From an uncultured Erysipelotrichaceae bacterium (GTDB lineage: Bacteria > Bacillota_I > Bacilli_A > RFN20 > CAG-826): 10,359 nt of DNA. Of this stretch, positions 1 through 6,775 are shown piece after piece (positions within the stretch are counted from its first letter, which is position 1; the number at the start of each line of letters is the position of its first letter). The DNA lies in the NCBI GenBank assembly GCA_902782395.1, contig CACZNF010000007.1, positions 1 to 10,359 on the forward strand, read 5' to 3'. Under the pieces are notes generated by a model, which did not search any database, was not told the origin of the DNA, and was given only the letters and a program-made list of their open reading frames with translations. Both the position numbers and the translations under genes were made by a program.

Positions 1-1572
1 GACGGTCATGCCTTTAACAAGTTCCGCTAAAGATTTTTGTATAATTGATTCGTTTTCTGGATCGGTATAAGCAGTAGCTTCGTCTAAAATTACAATCTTA
101 GAGTTCTTCATCATCGCTCTAGCGATTGATATTCTTTGACGTTCACCACCAGAAAGATGAGAACCACTATCGCCAACCACTGTTTGATAGCCGTTTTCTA
201 AGTTCATGATAAAATCATGGACACCACATTTTTTACATATTTCAATAACTTTTTCATCACTAGCGTTTAAGTTACCCATTCTAATGTTTTCCATAATCGA
301 AACATTGAATAAGTAGTTGTTTTGAGAAACATAGGAGACTTCCTTGTTATAGTCCTCCAATGTTAAATCCTTAATGTTTACGCCACCGATATAGATGTCG
401 CCTTGATTTGGATCCCATAAAGCAGCGATTAGCTTAGCGATTGTTGATTTACCCGCACCACTAGGGCCAACGAAAGCGATTTGACTGCCTGCTTTAATTT
501 CTAAGTTAATATCGTGTAAAACTTCTTCTTTCTTATAACCAAATGAGACATTTCTAATAGAAATACTGGCATCTTTTGGCAAAGCTTTTGAGACTTTTGG
601 TCTATTGAGTTGTTTGATAGAAACAATACGGTCAATTTCCCTAAAGATAACTTGTGCTTTGGAGATATCATCTGCGTGACCCATTGCGTTAATTAATGGG
701 GCAATTAAGCCGATAGACATCAAAACACTAATCACGAAAGTGTTAATTGGAATTTGTCCGTTATAGAAAAGTAAGCCTCCTAATGGCAAGATAGCGAGCA
801 ATGTATAAGGTGCTACTGACATGGCGATGGTAAATGACACATTTGAATTGCGCATCCATTCCACAAAGCAACTAGCACCTTCTTTAGCGGCTTTTTCAAA
901 CTTTTCATAAGAAGATTCGCTTTTGCCAAAGGCTTTGATGACTTCAATGCCATTAATGTATTCAACTGCGGTATCGTTTAATATTTTGGTTTTTTCAATG
1001 CAGTTTTTGTAATATTTTTCATAACCAATTGTCATTGTGAGATATGAAACAATGCCAATAACAACAGGAATTAAAGAGAACAAGCCCATTCTCCAGTCAA
1101 GAATCATTAAATAAACAAATGTTCCTAAGAAGCATAAAACGCTTGAAGATACTTCTGGAATAATGTGCGCTAATGTTGTTTCTGTGGAATCAATTCTTTC
1201 ACACAACGTGTTTTTAAGTGAGCCTGAGTTCTCATCTTTGACATCACCTAAAGAGGCTAACGCCAAAGAGTCAGTGGCTCTTTTTCTTGTTGTTTTAATA
1301 ATTTGGAAAGCCGCAATATGCGACAAAGATGTTGATAAAACATGAAATAAACCTTTTATAAGGAAAAAGACTAAAATCATGATGATATCAAGTAAATAAT
1401 CACTAAAAGCTTCTTGATGATTAATCAGCTTTGTAATAATGTCAGCGATAAAATAAAAAGGGATTATGCCCGATGCAACAGAGATAATTGCCGCTAGAAT
1501 ACTGATGACATAATACCTTTTCTTATCGCTAGCATAGTCTAATAAGATTGGTATAAAACCTCTTCCTTTCAT
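1..1572 (-). CDS. ABC half-exporter (membrane domain fused to ATPase), YbtP/YbtQ/IrtA/IrtB-like, C-terminus cut by window edge
   Basis: This is a type IV ABC exporter half-transporter: six membrane segments (about residues 15-290) followed by a nucleotide-binding domain. The 524 visible residues include Walker A GPSGAGKST (369-377), Q-loop Gln417, signature LSGGE (473-477) and Walker B ending D497-E498. Translation stops at the window edge after KGMTV, so the H-loop and roughly the last 50-60 residues lie outside. The membrane-domain motif LAHIIPE and the post-Walker B run DEATAYTDPEN resemble the YbtP/YbtQ and IrtA/IrtB branch, whose known members handle siderophores; related pairs in Bacillota are mostly uncharacterised, so the substrate is not assigned. 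The start at 1572 has a strong AAGGAGG 4 nt upstream that overlaps the tetR stop codon, so the gene is co-transcribed with tetR. Such proteins normally work as dimers, so a partner gene probably lies beyond position 1. Confidence 0.95.
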   Translation of the reverse strand, partial: MKGRGFIPILLDYASDKKRYYVISILAAIISVASGIIPFYFIADIITKLINHQEAFSDYLLDIIMILVFFLIKGLFHVLSTSLSHIAAFQIIKTTRKRATDSLALASLGDVKDENSGSLKNTLCERIDSTETTLAHIIPEVSSSVLCFLGTFVYLMILDWRMGLFSLIPVVIGIVSYLTMTIGYEKYYKNCIEKTKILNDTAVEYINGIEVIKAFGKSESSYEKFEKAAKEGASCFVEWMRNSNVSFTIAMSVAPYTLLAILPLGGLLFYNGQIPINTFVISVLMSIGLIAPLINAMGHADDISKAQVIFREIDRIVSIKQLNRPKVSKALPKDASISIRNVSFGYKKEEVLHDINLEIKAGSQIAFVGPSGAGKSTIAKLIAALWDPNQGDIYIGGVNIKDLTLEDYNKEVSYVSQNNYLFNVSIMENIRMGNLNASDEKVIEICKKCGVHDFIMNLENGYQTVVGDSGSHLSGGERQRISIARAMMKNSKIVILDEATAYTDPENESIIQKSLAELVKGMTV

Positions 1573-1581
1573 ATATCCTCC

Positions 1582-2172
1582 TTAAAACCCTAATAGTTGT
1601 CTGAATCCTACCCGATAGAATTCACTAATTGTTTTACAAATGTTAAAGGAGTCTTGTTTATTTAAATCCATTTCAAGCACATGGAAATAAGCTTCCAAAT
1701 ATGAATCTAGAATAGCTTTGTAGCTTAATTCATCGAAATCATTCAGCTTGTATCCAAGTTCACGCATTTTGCTTAGATATTTCATCGTGGCTGTATATTC
1801 TAAACTTAAAAGATAGTTTTTAAGCCACTCTCTTCTTTCCTTAATGACCAACATCACAATTGGTCGATGGTCAGTGAAAAGCAATTCAAAATGAATGTTT
1901 TTTTCTTCCTCAAATGCCCAAACTTGTTCGACATTGTTTTTTAATAATAAGTCATAATCCACTTGTTCTATTTCTCTAGAAACTATGTTCAACTTATCAA
2001 TAAACGGCTGAATAATTGTTTGAAAGATTTGTTCTTTATCCTGAAAGTGACGATATATCGCTGTAGCGGTAATATTGCACTTTGAGGCGACCTTCCTAAG
2101 AGTGGTATTGGTGTAGCCTTTAGTGATAAATTCTTTTTTTGCTACTTCCACGATCATCTCTTTTGTGGTCAT
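1582..2172 (-). CDS. TetR/AcrR-family transcriptional regulator
   Basis: This 196-residue protein has the usual TetR length and layout. The N-terminal DNA-binding domain spans about residues 4-50, with a helix-turn-helix at about 24-43 containing the typical TLRKVA...AIYRHF pattern and the following KEQIF. The remainder is an all-helical ligand-binding and dimerisation domain with no recognisable specificity. TetR proteins usually repress adjacent transporter genes and release DNA on binding a ligand. Here the stop codon sits inside the Shine-Dalgarno of the downstream ABC half-exporter (9-bp gap), so the two form an operon. The start at 2172 has AAAGGAG 7 nt upstream. A palindrome over its own -10 region, repeated at the promoter of the ATPase-permease pair, is the likely operator, implying autoregulation and control of both transport systems (inference). 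Confidence 0.95.
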   Translation of the reverse strand: MTTKEMIVEVAKKEFITKGYTNTTLRKVASKCNITATAIYRHFQDKEQIFQTIIQPFIDKLNIVSREIEQVDYDLLLKNNVEQVWAFEEEKNIHFELLFTDHRPIVMLVIKERREWLKNYLLSLEYTATMKYLSKMRELGYKLNDFDELSYKAILDSYLEAYFHVLEMDLNKQDSFNICKTISEFYRVGFRQLLGF

Positions 2173-2203
2173 CTTAATTCTCCTTTGTTAACAATGTAAA
2201 CAG

Positions 2204-2221
2204 GGTTAGTATAGACTAACT
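2204..2221. promoter_or_regulatory. Putative TetR operator 1 (over the tetR promoter)
   Basis: The plus-strand sequence GGTTAGTATAGACTAACT contains a perfect 6-bp inverted repeat, GTTAGT/ACTAAC, around a 4-bp centre (2205-2220). It fully covers the predicted -10 hexamer of tetR, so a bound dimer would block RNA polymerase. The same pattern recurs at 5364-5381, matching 14 of 18 positions when one copy is reverse-complemented. Size and symmetry fit TetR-family operators. Binding is inferred, not shown. Confidence 0.65.
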
Positions 2222-2235
2222 TTTATTAAAAGCAA
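2208..2235 (-). promoter_or_regulatory. Predicted sigma-A promoter of tetR and the ABC half-exporter
   Basis: On the minus strand a -10 hexamer TATACT (2213-2208) lies 16 nt after a weak -35 TTGCTT (2235-2230). The -10 is good and the -35 matches consensus at only three positions. It lies inside the 148-bp gap between the permease stop and the tetR start, where no convincing terminator is seen, so readthrough from the upstream operon is also possible. Confidence 0.5.
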
Positions 2236-2320
2236 TAGCTTTGGACAATGAGTGAATTATTTTTATTTTTGTTAACTTAAAATCAATATTAAATATAAAT
2301 AATAAGTCGATAAAATCGTT

Positions 2321-4612
2321 CTATTCTGGCACTTTAAGCGCTTCAACCATATCAATCTTCTTATTCTTTCTGGCTACCAAATAAGAGACTAGGAAAGACA
2401 CTCCAAAAATAAGTATTAATGGAATCACTACTGTCATCCAGCCAAAGATAAGCATCATTTCATATTCACTCGCTAACGCTTTCATTAAGACGAATGTGAT
2501 GCCAACGCCAGCGGGTGCACCAATTAGATAGCCTGCTACTGTCAACCACATATTTTGGGTAATTAGTAATTTACCAATTTTCTTATCTTTAAAGCCCACG
2601 ACTTTTAAAGTTGATAATTCTCTATATCTTTCAAAATAGGACATTGTGCCTAAGTTATATAAAACAACAATGCCTAAAATTATTGATAGAACAATAAGAG
2701 CGCCAATCATGACATACATCACTTCCATAAAGCTATCAAATGATTTGATGATATCGTTTCTACTTTTAACAGTGCTGATGTAATCACTATGGATAGTGTC
2801 ATTATTGATTGTATCTTTTTCTTTGCTTGTGAAAACCTGATTAATCTTATATGTAATACCTATCTCATCAGCGTATTTTTGACTCATTACTATGCCTTTA
2901 GTTAGCGTTCTTAATTGACCCGCTAATTTGAGGGTGTATGTCACATCGTTACCAAAAACAGAAACAGTGAATGAGTCGCCAATTTTAAGGTTGTTAGATT
3001 CCATTAATCTTTGACCAATATAAACACCTTCGTCTTTTAAAGGTAAATAATTCATCTCTTTATCTAAGAATCTCACATAATCATGATTGATATTATAAAT
3101 ATCCATAGCGATGGCTTCTTCTTTTAAAGAGACATTCGTGGAAGCACTATAGTCTGCCTCATAATAACTAACTATTTCTAAAGCTTTCTCATTGGACGTT
3201 TCTTCTTTTAAAGAAATTTGAGAAGCGTAATTCATCGATCCGTAATAGAACTTATTCACAAATCCCACCATCGAATCCATCATGAGGAACGAGGCCACTA
3301 AAAGGACCGTACAGCCAAAGACACCAAAGAGGGTCATAAAACTCCTTGCTTTATGTCTAAAAAGGTCTCTAAGGTTCCATTTGGTGGCAAATTTAAGTTT
3401 TCTCCATCCTTTGGAATCTTCGATTTTTAGTCTTTTCATCGCTTTAGGAGTATAAGGCTTTAATGCGTCGGCGGCTGTTCCTTTGAGCATGTTTTTTGCA
3501 GAGATATAGGAAATAAGTGTCATAAATCCGATGACACCAAGGACCGCTAAGAAGGTCCACCATGGCATATGAATGGCCCAAGAAGGCAAATCAAAATATG
3601 TGCCCATTGAACCACCTGGATTGAAAATGAACCAGGCAATAAAATAACCAAACCCCACACCTAAAGCTGAACCAACCACACCAATAAATAGACCAAACAG
3701 CGTGTAATGGCGGACAATTCTGGCGTCTCTAAAGCCTAAGGCTTTTAATGTACCAATTTGTGTTTTTTCATTGATTGTTAAACGTTGCATTGTCGTGGCC
3801 ATAATTAAGACAGCGATGCCAAGAAAAACAACCGGAAGAATAGAGGCCATAGTCTTACCTTCACTAGCCTCACCCTGGGCTTCTGAATATGAAGCCACTT
3901 CGTTTTTAGTGAGTATAAGATTTGTTTTGCCTAACTTTTCGTTAGCGGAAGTTGAAAACTCTTTCTTTGAAAGTTTACTGATAACGTGTATTTCTGGATA
4001 AAAATCATGTCCACCTAAAGCTGCTTTATATTTTGCGGGTGAAATGTAAACGTAACCATATGTATTAAAATCTGGCATCATCTGATTATCACCAGGTGTG
4101 CAAATTAAATATTCACTAGATTTGATAAATCCTTTGATTGTTCCTTTTAAGGATATCGCACCATACTTAAGTGTAATTTCATCATTTATTTGATAGTTAT
4201 TTTTAGAGGCGTATTGGTCATTAATCCACACAGCATCTAAAGATGATTCATCATATTGTTCACCACTAGTAACCAAAAAGCTAGAAACACTAAAGTCAGT
4301 AGTAACAGTCACTGCGACGACATCATTTTCCTTGCTCTCATTGGTTTTAACAGAAACATATCTAGAGACTTTGTCCACTCCTTCGATGGAAGATATTTTG
4401 TTCATTTCTTCTTCTGAGTAGCCTGTTTCAGAAACTAAACGATAATCCGCAAAGCCTGTATCTTTGTAAAAAGAGAAAGTATCTTGTTCGATTGATTTCC
4501 ATTCGCCTTGGAAACCCACGAAAACACCAACGCCTAACAAAACCATGATAATCATGGAGATAAATTGGGCTTTATAGTGCCAAATTGTTCTTAATAATTT
4601 CTTAAATAACAT
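2321..4612 (-). CDS. ABC transporter permease with two FtsX domains
   Basis: This is the membrane subunit partnering the ATPase encoded just upstream. The protein is about 763 residues from the ATG at 4612. It has one N-terminal membrane helix (about 16-38), a large extracytoplasmic region, and a three-helix FtsX domain (about 257-380) with cytoplasmic segment TQIGTLKALGF. A second single helix (about 425-445), another extracytoplasmic region and a second FtsX domain (about 630-755) with RELSTLKVVGF follow. The paired segments and the ALKPYTP/ALKVPE ends show internal duplication of a 1+3 helix unit, giving eight helices. This resembles the SalY/LolC-type permease superfamily; the substrate (drug, peptide or lipid) cannot be told. 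The start is ambiguous. The frame is open to TTG at 4633 and has ATG at 4630, but ATG at 4612 lies 1 nt after the ATPase stop (TAATATG) and places the conserved LFKKLLR at the N-terminus; a GAGGT lies 11 nt upstream. Translation is probably coupled. Confidence 0.93.
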   Translation of the reverse strand: MLFKKLLRTIWHYKAQFISMIIMVLLGVGVFVGFQGEWKSIEQDTFSFYKDTGFADYRLVSETGYSEEEMNKISSIEGVDKVSRYVSVKTNESKENDVVAVTVTTDFSVSSFLVTSGEQYDESSLDAVWINDQYASKNNYQINDEITLKYGAISLKGTIKGFIKSSEYLICTPGDNQMMPDFNTYGYVYISPAKYKAALGGHDFYPEIHVISKLSKKEFSTSANEKLGKTNLILTKNEVASYSEAQGEASEGKTMASILPVVFLGIAVLIMATTMQRLTINEKTQIGTLKALGFRDARIVRHYTLFGLFIGVVGSALGVGFGYFIAWFIFNPGGSMGTYFDLPSWAIHMPWWTFLAVLGVIGFMTLISYISAKNMLKGTAADALKPYTPKAMKRLKIEDSKGWRKLKFATKWNLRDLFRHKARSFMTLFGVFGCTVLLVASFLMMDSMVGFVNKFYYGSMNYASQISLKEETSNEKALEIVSYYEADYSASTNVSLKEEAIAMDIYNINHDYVRFLDKEMNYLPLKDEGVYIGQRLMESNNLKIGDSFTVSVFGNDVTYTLKLAGQLRTLTKGIVMSQKYADEIGITYKINQVFTSKEKDTINNDTIHSDYISTVKSRNDIIKSFDSFMEVMYVMIGALIVLSIILGIVVLYNLGTMSYFERYRELSTLKVVGFKDKKIGKLLITQNMWLTVAGYLIGAPAGVGITFVLMKALASEYEMMLIFGWMTVVIPLILIFGVSFLVSYLVARKNKKIDMVEALKVPE

Positions 4613-4613
4613 A

Positions 4614-5315
4614 TTACCAATCGACCTCATCAACGCTTGCTGGATGATCTTGATTGATCACTTCTTTAATATGTCCTGACTTCACTCTAATCACAGTGTC
4701 CGCTAATTTAGCGATGTTTTGATTATGGGTCACAATAATAATTGTTTTATGATAATTTCTCGCCATTGAAAGAAGAACCTTTAAGACCATAGCACCAGTT
4801 TCACTATCAAGAGCGCCAGTAGGTTCATCGCACAATAAAATCTTAGGATTCTTCGCTAATGCTCTAGCGATTGAAACTCTTTGTTGCTCACCACCACTTA
4901 ATTCACTAGGAAATTTATCTTTGTGATCTTCTAAGCCCACTTCATTAAGCATTTCGTTAACGGATAATGGGTTTTTCACGATTTCTTTAACTAATGAGAC
5001 GTTTTCAAAGACTGTTAAAGTTGGGATGAGATTATATGATTGAAAAACAAATCCCACTGTGGAAGCACGATAATCCGCTAAAGAGTTATTATCTAATTTA
5101 GAAATATCTTTTCCTTGGACTAGTATTTGTCCACTTGTGGGACTATCTAGACCACCTAATAAGTTAAGCAATGTTGATTTCCCTGCACCACTTGGGCCAA
5201 GAATAATAATGAATTTTCCCTCTTCAATATTTAAATTAACGTTATCTAATGCCTTTTGTTCATGATCTCCGACTTTATAAACACGGCTGACATTCTTAAA
5301 CTCAATTAAATCCAT
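4614..5315 (-). CDS. ABC transporter ATP-binding protein, MacB/LolD type
   Basis: This 233-residue ATPase powers the double-FtsX permease encoded immediately downstream. All nucleotide-binding motifs are present: Walker A GPSGAGKST (40-48), Q-loop Gln92 in VFQSYNLIP, signature LSGGE (139-143), Walker B ending D163-E164, D-loop ALD (168-170) and switch His197. The FQSYNLIPTLTVFENV segment and the CDEPTGALD motif are typical of the MacB/LolD/FtsE group, which pairs with FtsX-fold permeases in mechanotransmission or extrusion rather than classical import. The start at 5315 is preceded by a modest GGGAG about 11 nt upstream. A good sigma-A promoter and a putative TetR operator lie in the 148-bp leader. 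The short C-terminal tail after residue 215 is acidic and not conserved in the family. Confidence 0.95.
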   Translation of the reverse strand: MDLIEFKNVSRVYKVGDHEQKALDNVNLNIEEGKFIIILGPSGAGKSTLLNLLGGLDSPTSGQILVQGKDISKLDNNSLADYRASTVGFVFQSYNLIPTLTVFENVSLVKEIVKNPLSVNEMLNEVGLEDHKDKFPSELSGGEQQRVSIARALAKNPKILLCDEPTGALDSETGAMVLKVLLSMARNYHKTIIIVTHNQNIAKLADTVIRVKSGHIKEVINQDHPASVDEVDW

Positions 5316-5363
5316 GTAATAAATTTCTCCCTCTACTAGTTATTACAAAGTAATATTAATTTT

Positions 5364-5381
5364 AGTTAGTCATGGCTAACC
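5364..5381. promoter_or_regulatory. Putative TetR operator 2 (ATPase-permease promoter)
   Basis: The minus strand reads GGTTAGCCATGACTAACT, matching operator 1 (GGTTAGTATAGACTAACT) at 14 of 18 positions with the differences confined to the centre. The arms GTTAG/CTAAC are inverted around six bases. It begins about 12 nt downstream of the -10 hexamer, around the start of the transcript, where a repressor would act as a roadblock. A further half-site, ACTAAC on the minus strand (5393-5388), abuts the -10. Assignment to the nearby TetR protein is inference from the shared sequence. Confidence 0.62.
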
Positions 5382-5393
5382 ATACAAGTTAGT

Positions 5394-5421
5394 ATTATAT
5401 TCTTTTTGGAAGAAATGTAAA
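5394..5421 (-). promoter_or_regulatory. Predicted sigma-A promoter of the ATPase-permease operon
   Basis: On the minus strand a -35 TTTACA (5421-5416) and a perfect -10 TATAAT (5399-5394) are separated by 16 nt. This is the strongest promoter match in the window. It lies 79 nt upstream of the ATPase start codon and is directly followed by a half-site and a full copy of the putative TetR operator. Confidence 0.75.
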
Positions 5422-5463
5422 ACAGATTATGAAAAAAATATAAAATGGATACCGCTTTTAAAG

Positions 5464-6555
5464 TTAGATGAACTTAAGGATGATTTGGTCTAATATCATC
5501 ATTCCTTCATATGTCGCTAATAAAGTATCGTTCTCTAATGTTAAATAGCCTTGATTAATTAATGTTTTGATTTCATCAGATTTTTTAGATAAATCAACGC
5601 CATATTTATTTTTTATTAAAGATAAAGAAAGACCCGCTTTTACGCTTCTTAAGGTCAACATGATTTCGTATGTAGCAAGATCTTTTTTGGTGAGTTTTTC
5701 TTCTTCGACAATAAATTCACCGTTAAGATACTTATCTAAATTAATTGTGTTTTTGTAACGGGTATCGTCAATATATCCCGCTGCTCCGAGACCACAGCCA
5801 TAATATTGTTCGTTTTTCCAATAAGTTAGATTATGTAAGGATTCATAATTAGATTTGCACCAGTTAGAAACCTCATAATGAATAAAGCCTTTTTCTTGTA
5901 GAAAATTATGCACTATATCGTAGTTTTTGCGCATTAAATCATCATCCATCTCTTTAAAACCTTGATTATATAAGACTGTATGAGGATGGATAGTTAAAGC
6001 GTAGCATGAAATATGTTTGATATTTAAAGAAGTGAGGTTTTCTAAATCTCTTTTTAAAAGAGTTTCACTACTATGTGGTAAACCAAGTATCAAATCAACA
6101 TTGATGTTATCTATCTTATATTTATTAAGGGTGGCAATCACTCTTTTAACATCTTCATAGCTATGTTGACGGTTGATGGCTTTAAGGACTTTTTCATCTG
6201 TACTTTGGACACCTAAAGAGATACGGTTAACGCCATATTTGCTTAATAATTTAATCTTTTCTTCACTTAGTGATTCAGGATTAGCTTCAAAAGTATACTC
6301 TTTTACACCTTTGGTGTATGGTTTAATCATTTCTAAAAGTTCTAGGAACAGATCATCTTCTAAAGCCGTTGGTGTACCACCACCGACATAGATAGTTTTT
6401 AATTCCTCTATTTTATAAGAATCTATTTCTTGTTTAAGCGCTTTTAAGTATTTAGCGGCGAACATACGAAAATACTGCAACTTAGCAAAGTCGCAGTAAT
6501 CGCATATAGTTTCGCAAAATGGAATATGAATGTATAAAGAGGATGGTTTATTCAT
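5464..6555 (-). CDS. hemW: HemW-family radical SAM protein (heme chaperone, formerly annotated as oxygen-independent coproporphyrinogen oxidase)
   Basis: The 363-residue protein begins MNKPSSLYIHIPFC and carries the radical SAM cysteines C14, C18 and C21 in CETICDYCDF, which would bind a 4Fe-4S cluster with S-adenosylmethionine. GGGTPT (58-63), RISLGVQS and DLILGLP are further HemN/HemW family motifs. The CxxxCxxC pattern without the extra CxC cysteine of true HemN, together with the compact length, favours HemW, a heme-binding chaperone, over a coproporphyrinogen dehydrogenase. The start at 6555 was chosen because it places the family N-terminus correctly; the frame is open to 6615 but that extension has no family character and runs into the upstream gene. 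It overlaps the upstream small gene by 8 bp, which implies translational coupling; the AAGGA before it is only 2 nt from the ATG. Proximity to lepA matches the lepA-hemW synteny common in Bacillota. Confidence 0.93.
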   Translation of the reverse strand: MNKPSSLYIHIPFCETICDYCDFAKLQYFRMFAAKYLKALKQEIDSYKIEELKTIYVGGGTPTALEDDLFLELLEMIKPYTKGVKEYTFEANPESLSEEKIKLLSKYGVNRISLGVQSTDEKVLKAINRQHSYEDVKRVIATLNKYKIDNINVDLILGLPHSSETLLKRDLENLTSLNIKHISCYALTIHPHTVLYNQGFKEMDDDLMRKNYDIVHNFLQEKGFIHYEVSNWCKSNYESLHNLTYWKNEQYYGCGLGAAGYIDDTRYKNTINLDKYLNGEFIVEEEKLTKKDLATYEIMLTLRSVKAGLSLSLIKNKYGVDLSKKSDEIKTLINQGYLTLENDTLLATYEGMMILDQIILKFI

Positions 6556-6763
6556 CTTCCTTGTAATCGCTAATTTGTTTAGCGGCTTCTGGATCGTCAA
6601 CATCCTGAAGAACACGTTTCATTTCATCTTGAAGAATTTCTTCATCAGATGGTTTGTCTTCTTTGAGTTTTGGACGTAAAAAACGATAAAGGATATACGC
6701 TAATAAGGCAATAACTGCTGTAACAGCGATAACGATAATGAGAATTAATACTGATTGTGGCAT
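6548..6763 (-). CDS. Small single-pass membrane protein of unknown function
   Basis: This is a 71-residue protein. Residues 4-29 are a strongly hydrophobic helix (LILIIVIAVTAVIALLAYIL), followed by the basic RFLRPKLK and then a highly charged, mostly acidic, probably helical tail rich in Asp and Glu. That layout suggests an N-out/C-in anchor with a cytoplasmic tail that could bind a partner. The gene is preceded by GAGGT 8 nt upstream of ATG, placed within 12 bp of the end of the Fic-like gene, and its stop overlaps the hemW start, so it is translated as part of a tight three-gene unit. It differs from UPF0154/YneF small membrane proteins in the tail, and I do not recognise the family. Confidence 0.8.
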   Translation of the reverse strand: MPQSVLILIIVIAVTAVIALLAYILYRFLRPKLKEDKPSDEEILQDEMKRVLQDVDDPEAAKQISDYKEDE

Positions 6764-6775
6764 TGATTTTTACCT

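Noticed and set aside
1163..1345. A 60-residue plus-strand open frame
   Set aside because: It lies wholly inside the minus-strand ABC half-exporter, which has clear family motifs, and it has no ribosome binding site or family resemblance.
2308..2318. Small hairpin CGAT-AAA-ATCG just after the permease stop
   Set aside because: A four-pair stem without an adjoining T-tract is too weak for a terminator; readthrough into tetR cannot be excluded.
5432..5460. Possible terminator after hemW
   Set aside because: On the minus strand AAAGCGG-TAT-CCATTTT followed by ATATTTTTTT looks terminator-like, but the stem has only two G-C pairs, a mismatch and a G-U pair, so I do not call it.
5464..6555. Annotation as coproporphyrinogen III dehydrogenase (HemN)
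   Set aside because: The cysteine motif is CxxxCxxC without the additional CxC of HemN, and the lepA neighbourhood and length fit HemW; no other heme synthesis gene is present.
6556..6615. A 20-residue N-terminal extension of HemW starting at 6615
   Set aside because: The extension is antiparallel in character to no known family N-terminus and overlaps the small membrane gene; the ATG at 6555 gives the standard HemW start just before LYIHIPFC.
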